Shown piece by piece: positions 1 through 5,541 of a DNA stretch of 10,688 nt; position 1 is the stretch's first letter, and every line of letters begins with the position of its first letter. Source of the DNA: an uncultured Saprospiraceae bacterium (lineage in GTDB: Bacteria; Bacteroidota; Bacteroidia; Chitinophagales; Saprospiraceae). The notes under the pieces were generated by a model. It made no database searches, had not been told where the DNA came from, and was given only the letters and a program-made list of their open reading frames with translations. The position numbers were made by a program, and so were the translations under genes. The stretch covers positions 1 through 10,688 of the forward strand of contig CALHKJ010000192.1 in the NCBI GenBank assembly GCA_938033975.1, read 5' to 3'.

Positions 1-1
1 G

Positions 2-1930
2 GTAGATGAAAAATTAGATTATGCATATGCCAATAGTGATAAAATGTTGCTACCAAGAATTGGTCATTCTGATGGACCAAGGCAGCAACTACACAGACAG
101 TGGTATCAAGCTATAAATGGTGAAAAATTAAAAGGAGAACCAGGTTTTGGATACAATCTCCAATTTCTAATGAAGTACCAAGTAAGCTGGATGTACTGGC
201 GATATTTCTTTTGGAACTTTGCTGGAAAACAAAATGGAAAACAAGGATACTATGCTTGGGATGTAAGTGATGGAAACTGGTTGAGTGGTATCAAGCCCAT
301 AGACGAATCGAGACTCCACAATATGGATGAGATTACTGACTCCATGGCAAATAACAAAGCTCATAATAAGTACTACATGTTGCCTTTCATTTTTGGTTTG
401 TTTGGTTTGATCTTTTTAATCACCAGCAACTTAAAGAATGCAACAGTGCTTCTCGTACTTTTCTTTATTACAGGATTGGGTATCATTCTTTATTCCAATC
501 AACCTCCAAATGAACCGCGAGAAAGAGATTATGTATTGGTAGGTTCTTTCTTTACATATTGTATGTTTATAGGTTTTGGTGTATTGGCTCTTTTCCGCCT
601 TCTGGCAAATAGGGTTAATTTTGGTGGAATAAAAGGTGCTGCTTTGGCAGGAGTGATTGTGATGATTGCACCAATCTTGATGGGTACGCAAAACTTTGAT
701 GATCATAGTAGAAGTAAAAATTATGGATCAAGAGATTATGCAGCCAATTTCTTAAACTCTGTGGACCAAGATGCCATTATCTTTACCTACGGAGACAATG
801 ACACCTACCCTCTTTGGTATGCTCAAGAAGTTGAAAATATCAGAAGAGATGTAAGAGTAGTCAACCTCAGTTTGATTGCCGTGGATTGGTACATTGAAAA
901 ACTGAGAAATAAAGTAAACGATTCTGCTCCACTAAAATTAAGCTTGGACACTGAGGCCTATCGCGGAAAAAACAGAAACCAGGTATTTTTCTTTGACCCA
1001 GAAAATCCTTCAGACGAAAAACTTAATAAGCCAAAGAATGTATTTAATGAATTGGCTTTTATTGGAAATCCAAGAAACAATATCAAAGGACAAACTATCA
1101 TGCGTTCTAGAAATCTTGTACTACCAATTGATGTCAATGATTTGGTCAGGAAAGGTTTATGGGATCGAGTGGATTCCACTACTGTAAATCAAATTGCTTT
1201 CAGACTTCCGAGCAAAGGTTTTATTACCAAAGATGAACTTGCCGTAATGGATGTTGTCTCTTCAAATATTCAAGATAGAGCTATATACTTTGCTGTAACA
1301 TGTAATAACGAAAAGCTCTTAGGCCTAAATGATTATATGCAACTAGAAGGTTTGGCACTAAGAGTAATTCCAGAAAGGAATGAAGGCAATAGAAGTTTAT
1401 CCATTTACGGAAGTGGAAAGGTAGACGAGGATAAGTTGTACAAAAACGTAATGGAAAAATGGGCATGGGGTAACTTTGATAAAGAAGAAACCTATGTAGA
1501 AGATAGTTATGGTGCTGAATTACAAGCAATGAGAATTGTCATGATGAGAGCGGCCAATACTTATGTTAGAAAAGGAAATAAAGCAAAGGGTGCTGCCTTG
1601 GCAAATAAATATTTTGAAGCATTCCCTCATTTCAACTTTACCTATGATGAAAGTATTACACCTTTCTTAAACGTATTGGTTGGGGCTGGTGATTATGATT
1701 CTGCCAAAAAGCATTCTAGAATTTTAGCAAATGAGCTTCAGCAAAGAATGAGATTCTATGATTCACTAGATGACGATGATTTTGAAAGTAGCTTTAAGCA
1801 AGAATTTCAATATGCAGTAAGTGCAATCCAAGACTTATTGGATGTTGCTAAAAACACAAATGATTCAGCCTTCTATGATGAGATAAACAATATGGTTGGT
1901 CAGTTTGATGTAAGATCAATAAAGAATTAA
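2..1930 (+). CDS. DUF2723 family membrane protein (GT117, protein O-mannosyltransferase-like), C-terminal part
   Basis: The reading frame is open to the left edge, so the N-terminus lies outside the window; the first ATG at 44 is internal. The visible part starts with a soluble stretch. Four hydrophobic segments follow at about nt 371-430, 440-493, 530-604 and 623-685. A long soluble C-terminal region of about 410 residues completes it. The family signature N-Q-P-P-N-E-P-R-E-R-D-Y begins at nt 497, and G-D-N-D-T-Y-P-L-W-Y-A-Q begins at nt 791; both are characteristic of Bacteroidota DUF2723 proteins. The family has a GT-C fold and is placed in glycosyltransferase family GT117, with a presumed role in lipid-linked sugar transfer to exported proteins. 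The visible part contains no proven catalytic residue, so the transferase role is taken from the family. The next gene, rpiB, starts 1 nt after the TAA stop, which indicates co-transcription. Confidence 0.9.
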   Translation, partial: VDEKLDYAYANSDKMLLPRIGHSDGPRQQLHRQWYQAINGEKLKGEPGFGYNLQFLMKYQVSWMYWRYFFWNFAGKQNGKQGYYAWDVSDGNWLSGIKPIDESRLHNMDEITDSMANNKAHNKYYMLPFIFGLFGLIFLITSNLKNATVLLVLFFITGLGIILYSNQPPNEPRERDYVLVGSFFTYCMFIGFGVLALFRLLANRVNFGGIKGAALAGVIVMIAPILMGTQNFDDHSRSKNYGSRDYAANFLNSVDQDAIIFTYGDNDTYPLWYAQEVENIRRDVRVVNLSLIAVDWYIEKLRNKVNDSAPLKLSLDTEAYRGKNRNQVFFFDPENPSDEKLNKPKNVFNELAFIGNPRNNIKGQTIMRSRNLVLPIDVNDLVRKGLWDRVDSTTVNQIAFRLPSKGFITKDELAVMDVVSSNIQDRAIYFAVTCNNEKLLGLNDYMQLEGLALRVIPERNEGNRSLSIYGSGKVDEDKLYKNVMEKWAWGNFDKEETYVEDSYGAELQAMRIVMMRAANTYVRKGNKAKGAALANKYFEAFPHFNFTYDESITPFLNVLVGAGDYDSAKKHSRILANELQQRMRFYDSLDDDDFESSFKQEFQYAVSAIQDLLDVAKNTNDSAFYDEINNMVGQFDVRSIKN

Positions 1931-1931
1931 T

Positions 1932-2360
1932 ATGAAAATAGCTATTGGTGGAGATCATGCTGGATTTTCCTATAAGAAAGAAATAACAAAATACCTTCAA
2001 GATAAAGGACATGAGCTTACAGATTATGGAACTGACTCTTTAGAGTCAACAGACTATCCCGACTATGCTCATCCACTATCTGATAGTATTGAAAAAGCTG
2101 ACAACACACTTGGGATTCTGATCTGTGGTTCGGGTAACGGAGTATGTATGACAGCTAACAAACATCAAAAAGTCCGCGCAGCGCTATGTTGGAACACACA
2201 AATAGCTTTCCTATCTCGTTTACATAATGATGCTAATGTGATTTGCATTCCTGCCCGATTCGTAGCCCTTGAACTTGCCTTTGAAATGGTTGATATGTTT
2301 ATCGACACAAAGTTTGAAGCAGGTAGGCACGAAAGAAGAGTTAATAAAATCTGTTTATAA
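1932..2360 (+). CDS. rpiB: Ribose-5-phosphate isomerase B (RpiB/LacAB family)
   Basis: This cytosolic enzyme interconverts ribose 5-phosphate and ribulose 5-phosphate in the non-oxidative pentose phosphate pathway. At 142 residues it has the usual family length. The N-terminal G-G-D-H-A-G (residues 6-11) matches the substrate-binding start of the family. D-Y-P-D-Y-A (41-46) and C-G-S-G-N-G (65-70) are present, and Cys65 aligns with the catalytic cysteine of the E. coli-type enzyme. S-R-L-H-N-D-A-N-V and the C-terminal R-H-E-R-R-V-N-K-I are also typical. The cysteine groups it with the E. coli-type enzymes rather than the mycobacterial type, which uses a glutamate. It starts 1 nt after the upstream DUF2723 stop and ends 8 nt before the M28 peptidase start, so it is very likely the middle gene of a three-gene transcript. 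A related sugar-phosphate isomerase such as LacAB is possible, but the single full-length gene favours RpiB. Confidence 0.95.
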   Translation: MKIAIGGDHAGFSYKKEITKYLQDKGHELTDYGTDSLESTDYPDYAHPLSDSIEKADNTLGILICGSGNGVCMTANKHQKVRAALCWNTQIAFLSRLHNDANVICIPARFVALELAFEMVDMFIDTKFEAGRHERRVNKICL

Positions 2361-2368
2361 AGTATACC

Positions 2369-3982
2369 ATGAAAATTATATATCTAATTGTTTTTAGTTT
2401 GATTGCCACCGGCAATTTATTTGGTCAATATGTAAGTCATATTCAAGAACCAGATACATCCATTTCCATTATCAATGACATGGATGACCCTAGAGTAAAA
2501 TTTGCAAGTACGATCACTGCAAAAGATATTGAAGCACATCTATCAGTGCTAGCCTCTGATAAATTTGAAGGAAGAGAAACTGGAGAACCAGGAAATGAGA
2601 TGGCTGCGCAATACATTGCTAAGCATTTTGACAAAATCGGTATGAGTAAAACTGATGGCTCTTATTTTCAAAATGTTACTTTCTCTTCTACCGGTTGGAA
2701 CGATACCGAGATTTATGTAAAAGGACAAAGATTCAAACACCTTTGGGACTACCTAGCTTATCCACTTCCGTTCAATGATATGCAGACCTTTACTGATGAT
2801 GAAGTAATGTTTGCAGGTTATGGAATTGATGATCCAAGATATAATGACTACAGAGGAAAATCTGTGGCAGGAAAAGTAGTCATGATCTACATGGGTGAGC
2901 CAATGGTTAATGAAACTACTTCTAAAATTACAGGCACAACAACTATGTCTGAATGGAATAATAATGTCAATAAGAAATTGGAAGTTGCAAAATCCAAAGG
3001 AGCAAAAATGGTCTTGATGGTTTCAGCAGATCTAAAAAGCTTTTTGATGGAAAATAGAAAATACTTATTGGGAGGAAGTTTGGAACTTGGAGACAAGAGC
3101 GAAATGGTTGGTGATGTACCAGCTCATGCATACATTTCAACAACTTTAGCTGAAGCAATTATAGGTGATAAGTCAACCAAGGTTGCTAAAGCTGTAAAGA
3201 AGATGGGCAAGAGAGGAAAAGGCAAGGTGCTAGCACTTCCAACAGATTTCAACGGTCAATTTGATAATTACCTTAATCTATTAAAGGGTAAAAATGTAAT
3301 GGGTGTGATCGAAGGGTCTGATCTAAAAGATGAAATCATTGTTGTTTCAGCACACTATGATCACCTTGGAAAAAGAGGTAGAGATATTTTTAATGGTGCA
3401 GATGATAATGGCTCAGGAACAAGTACTGTTTTAGATATGGCTGAAGCATTCAAGTTGGCAAAAGAAGCAGGGCATGGACCAAGAAGAACTATGTTGTTTT
3501 TGCTCGTCACGGGTGAAGAAAAAGGATTGTTGGGATCTCAATGGTATGCAGAAAATCCAACCTTCCCTCTTGAAAATATTGTCGCAGATGTCAATGTGGA
3601 TATGATAGGTAGAATTGATGATGAACATACTGATCCAAATTATATTTATGTTATTGGTTCGGATAGATTAAGTACTGATCTACACAAAATCAACGAACAA
3701 GCAAACAACAATTACACACAAATGGTCTTGGATTACACTTATAACTCAGAAGAGGATCCAAACAGATATTACTACAGATCAGACCATTACAACTTTGCAG
3801 AAAAGGGCATTCCTGCCATTTTTTATTTTAGCGGTGTACATAAAGATTATCACAGACCAAGCGATACCATTGAAAAAATACTTTTTGATAAAGTAGAAAA
3901 AACCGGTCATCTAATTTTCCACACTACTTGGGAATTGGCGAATAGAGATGAAAGGATTAGAGTTGATGGTTTGAAGCAATAA
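2369..3982 (+). CDS. Secreted M28 family zinc metallopeptidase
   Basis: This is a predicted exported aminopeptidase-type enzyme of 537 residues. Residues 1-20 form a signal peptide ending in L-F-G-Q. A PA-like insert region lies roughly at residues 130-320. The M28 catalytic domain then shows its metal and catalytic residues in order: H-Y-D at 329-331 (His ligand and supporting Asp), G-A-D-D-N-G-S-G at 343-350 (bridging Asp), G-E-E at 382-384 (general base Glu383 and ligand Glu384), N-V-D-M-I-G at 409-414 (Asp411), and D-Y-H-R-P-S-D-T at 493-500 (His495). All two-zinc positions are present, so the enzyme should be active. The family trims peptides from the N-terminus; the substrate here is unknown. 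The gene begins 8 nt after rpiB and is the last of the run, followed at once by a strong terminator. Confidence 0.93.
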   Translation: MKIIYLIVFSLIATGNLFGQYVSHIQEPDTSISIINDMDDPRVKFASTITAKDIEAHLSVLASDKFEGRETGEPGNEMAAQYIAKHFDKIGMSKTDGSYFQNVTFSSTGWNDTEIYVKGQRFKHLWDYLAYPLPFNDMQTFTDDEVMFAGYGIDDPRYNDYRGKSVAGKVVMIYMGEPMVNETTSKITGTTTMSEWNNNVNKKLEVAKSKGAKMVLMVSADLKSFLMENRKYLLGGSLELGDKSEMVGDVPAHAYISTTLAEAIIGDKSTKVAKAVKKMGKRGKGKVLALPTDFNGQFDNYLNLLKGKNVMGVIEGSDLKDEIIVVSAHYDHLGKRGRDIFNGADDNGSGTSTVLDMAEAFKLAKEAGHGPRRTMLFLLVTGEEKGLLGSQWYAENPTFPLENIVADVNVDMIGRIDDEHTDPNYIYVIGSDRLSTDLHKINEQANNNYTQMVLDYTYNSEEDPNRYYYRSDHYNFAEKGIPAIFYFSGVHKDYHRPSDTIEKILFDKVEKTGHLIFHTTWELANRDERIRVDGLKQ

Positions 3983-3995
3983 TTACAATAAGATA

Positions 3996-4031
3996 AAAAA
4001 AAGAGGAGCATTGATTTGTTCCTCTTTTTTT
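3996..4031. terminator. Bidirectional intrinsic terminator between convergent genes
   Basis: A perfect 12-bp stem (3996-4007 with 4020-4031) encloses a 12-nt loop. The stem core is GAGGA/TCCTC, flanked by an A-run on the left and a T-run on the right, so either strand ends in a U tract after the hairpin. It starts 14 nt after the M28 peptidase stop and ends 13 nt before the stop of the minus-strand thioredoxin-like gene, where a shared terminator would be expected. Confidence 0.85.
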
Positions 4032-4043
4032 ATGTCAATGTTA

Positions 4044-4949
4044 TTATTTTAATTGTGCTAGTTCTATTTCTTCAAGTTCCTTATTGATTTTAACCAATTG
4101 AGAAAATGCATGATCATTATCTGGCTTTAGTCTTATAGCTTCAAGGTATTCTTCTTTTGCTTCCTCAAGTTTTCCATTTGTAAACAAAATTTCTCCATAA
4201 CTATCCCTTGCATTTGGATGAAAAGGATTCAAATACCTATTTACTTTTAAAACCAATTCAGCAAATTCAAATTTCTTTTCTGCGATCAGAACGTATCCAT
4301 AAGTATTCAGTTGTCCAACCGAACTAGCTTCTCTATAAACTGCGCGCACACATTTTCTTAATGTAGTCTTGGTATCTAATGAGTCTGGATTAAGATTTAC
4401 CATCATTGTATCTAGCATTGTTACTGCTCTATATCTTTGTTCATAAGGAAAACCTTTTGCTATTGCTAAAATGTCTGTATCCAAATCAAAAATCGTTCTC
4501 TCAACGATACGTCCAATTTCTTCTCCATTTTTTTCAAAAATAAATGTTGGTACCCGATGGATGTTTAAACCTTTTGTTTCATTTGAAGGGCCTTGTTTGT
4601 AATGATCTTCGGAATTGTGCAGGGCTATTAACTCAAGCTTTGAATTTTCTAATCCCATAGCCTCCCATGATTTTATAAATTTGGGAAGAAGATATTTTGT
4701 GTCGCCACACCATGTTCCAATGAAAACCTTTACCTCAACATCTTTTAATAGTTCACCATCCTTTTTTGAAAGGGATGTTTCGAAATTTTCATAGTTTTTG
4801 GAATACCACTCTGCATAGCTTCCATCTTGTAACTGATTAATTAATACAGATCCCCATAATTGTTCATTCCCTCTTTTGTCAGTATAGGATTGACTTATAA
4901 TGCAGTTAACAAAAACTAGTTGAATAAAAATAATAATGATTGATTTCAT
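4044..4949 (-). CDS. Exported thioredoxin-like protein with WCGD motif and C-terminal TPR repeats
   Basis: The protein has 301 residues. Residues 1-20 are a hydrophobic signal peptide (I-I-I-I-F-I core, ending I-I-S-Q), so it is exported, probably to the periplasm. A Cys at residue 16 lacks a good lipobox. A thioredoxin-like domain follows at about residues 65-165. It has F-I-G-T-W-C-G-D-T at 76-84 at the active-site position and V-P-T-F at 133-136, the usual cis-proline loop. The motif has one cysteine (Cys81) followed by Gly-Asp-Thr, so the resolving Cys of CxxC is missing; the only other cysteines are 16 and 200. Two TPR units occupy about 213-246 and 247-280. The WCGD type is common in Bacteroidota thioredoxin-family proteins, but its substrate is not known. 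A monocysteine role (thiol binding, isomerase-like or structural) is inferred. The gene is monocistronic, convergent with the M28 peptidase, with its own promoter-like box upstream. Confidence 0.85.
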   Translation of the reverse strand: MKSIIIIFIQLVFVNCIISQSYTDKRGNEQLWGSVLINQLQDGSYAEWYSKNYENFETSLSKKDGELLKDVEVKVFIGTWCGDTKYLLPKFIKSWEAMGLENSKLELIALHNSEDHYKQGPSNETKGLNIHRVPTFIFEKNGEEIGRIVERTIFDLDTDILAIAKGFPYEQRYRAVTMLDTMMVNLNPDSLDTKTTLRKCVRAVYREASSVGQLNTYGYVLIAEKKFEFAELVLKVNRYLNPFHPNARDSYGEILFTNGKLEEAKEEYLEAIRLKPDNDHAFSQLVKINKELEEIELAQLK

Positions 4950-4975
4950 GATTTTAGGTTTTGAATAATAAAACC

Positions 4976-4983
4976 CAAAACTA
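4976..4983 (-). promoter_or_regulatory. Candidate -7 promoter box (TAnnTTTG type) for the thioredoxin-like gene
   Basis: Read on the minus strand this is TAGTTTTG, an exact match to the Bacteroidota -7 consensus TAnnTTTG. It would place the transcript start about 20 nt upstream of the ATG at 4949, a reasonable leader. The TTG expected near -33 is not at the right distance; the nearest one is about 27 nt upstream. The call therefore rests on the -7 box and its position. Confidence 0.4.
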
Positions 4984-5002
4984 CTTGGTCCTACCCTGTT
5001 TT

Positions 5003-5028
5003 ACTGTTAACAAGTGCCCAATAACAGT
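5003..5028. repeat. 7-bp inverted repeat upstream of the thioredoxin-like gene promoter
   Basis: ACTGTTA (5003-5009) and TAACAGT (5022-5028) form a perfect inverted repeat with a 12-nt spacer. It sits about 20-45 bp upstream of the candidate -7 box of the minus-strand gene at 4949, where an operator or activator site could lie. A 7-bp match in AT-rich DNA can arise by chance, and no regulator is identified. Confidence 0.25.
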
Positions 5029-5067
5029 CTAATGTATTGCCAACGAAATGTTTGTGAAGTGTGAATA

Positions 5068-5096
5068 GTCAGAGGTCAGAGGTCAGAGGTCAGAAT
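5068..5096 (+). repeat. Left array: four 7-bp units with TCAGA core
   Basis: The unit GTCAGAG is repeated at 5068, 5075 and 5082, followed by GTCAGAA at 5089. Period is exactly 7 bp and the first three copies are identical. The last unit also forms the base of an 11-bp hairpin. Its core is the reverse complement of the right-hand array core (TCTGA), so transcripts spanning both could pair end to end. Confidence 0.9.
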
Positions 5097-5143
5097 TTTT
5101 CAAATTCTGACCGGAATTTGTTTACCTAGATGAGGAAAATTCC
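5088..5143 (+). promoter_or_regulatory. Chain of mutually exclusive hairpins upstream of the S23-like gene
   Basis: Four complementary segments follow one another. Segment 1 (5088-5098) pairs perfectly over 11 bp with segment 2 (5102-5112) across a 3-nt loop. Segment 2 (from 5101 to 5107) can instead pair over 7 bp with segment 3 (5114-5120). Segment 3 (5113-5119) can pair over 7 bp with segment 4 (5137-5143). The 1:2 plus 3:4 arrangement excludes 2:3, the layout of a leader attenuator. Segment 4 lies beside a GAGGA at 5132-5136, about 20 nt before the preferred ATG. The hairpin 1:2 is certain as sequence; a regulatory role is inferred, and the AATTT cores make chance matches possible. Confidence 0.4.
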
Positions 5144-5153
5144 ACTATTGATT

Positions 5154-5510
5154 ATGAAACATCAATTTTGGAAATTAAGCATTTGGAAAAGGTCTGTAGA
5201 TTTAGCTACAAGTATTTATCTGCAAACACAAACTTTTCCTAAGGAAGAGAAATATGGTCTTACCAGTCAGATACGAAGAGCAGCTGTATCTATATCTTCC
5301 AATATCGCAGAAGGATCTAGCAGAAATACCGATAAGCATTTCGATCATTTTCTGACACTCTCTAAAGGTTCGCTATATGAAGTTCAAACACAATTAACTA
5401 TAGCTCTTAAATTAAACTATATCTCTGAAGAAAAACACTCAATACTAGTTGATGAACTAATTCAGATAAGCAACATGATTTACAAGTTTAAGTCAAATCT
5501 ACAACTCTGA
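5154..5510 (+). CDS. Four-helix-bundle protein (S23 / 23S rRNA intervening-sequence protein family)
   Basis: The protein is 118 residues from the ATG at 5154, the usual family size. An in-frame ATG at 5130 would add eight residues, but the family normally begins with a short M-K-x-x-F-x-x-L-x-I-W as seen here. Family features are the early Trp-rich helix (F-W-K-L-S-I-W-K-R-S-V-D-L-A), F-P-K-E-E-K-Y-G-L-T-S-Q-I-R-R-A-A-V-S-I in the second helix, S-N-I-A-E-G-S-S-R at the turn, and a Tyr-Glu-x-x-T-Q-L third helix. The family forms basic pentameric helical bundles and includes Avd, the accessory protein of diversity-generating retroelements; free-standing members have no settled function. Nucleic-acid binding is likely from the basic second helix. 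The stop codon TGA is part of the first repeat unit of the right array. The gene is convergent with tex, 31 nt away. Confidence 0.88.
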   Translation: MKHQFWKLSIWKRSVDLATSIYLQTQTFPKEEKYGLTSQIRRAAVSISSNIAEGSSRNTDKHFDHFLTLSKGSLYEVQTQLTIALKLNYISEEKHSILVDELIQISNMIYKFKSNLQL

Positions 5511-5538
5511 AGTCTGACGTCTGATATCTGACATCTTA
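5506..5538 (+). repeat. Right array: 7-bp-period TCTGA units, inverted relative to the left array
   Basis: TCTGA occurs at 5506, 5513, 5520 and 5527, with a degenerate TCTTA at 5534, all in 7-bp register. The two linker bases vary (AG, CG, TA, CA), unlike the uniform left array. The first unit supplies the TGA stop of the S23-like gene. The array ends 3 nt before the tex stop codon. It is the inverse of the TCAGA array at 5068-5096. Confidence 0.88.
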
Positions 5539-5541
5539 AAA

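Noticed and set aside
1..3982. DUF2723-rpiB-M28 run as a novel pathway
   Set aside because: The genes are tightly spaced, but each is a common Bacteroidota family and no shared substrate is apparent; co-transcription alone does not show a system.
5068..5096. Short regular repeats as a CRISPR array
   Set aside because: The period is only 7 bp with two-base linkers; there are no spacers of 25-40 bp and no cas genes.
5130..5153. Upstream ATG of the S23-like gene as the true start
   Set aside because: It has no preceding ribosome-binding sequence, and the eight added residues precede the normal family N-terminus; it cannot be fully excluded.
5154..5510. Avd accessory gene of a diversity-generating retroelement
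   Set aside because: The protein is related, but the window has no reverse transcriptase and no template/variable repeat pair.
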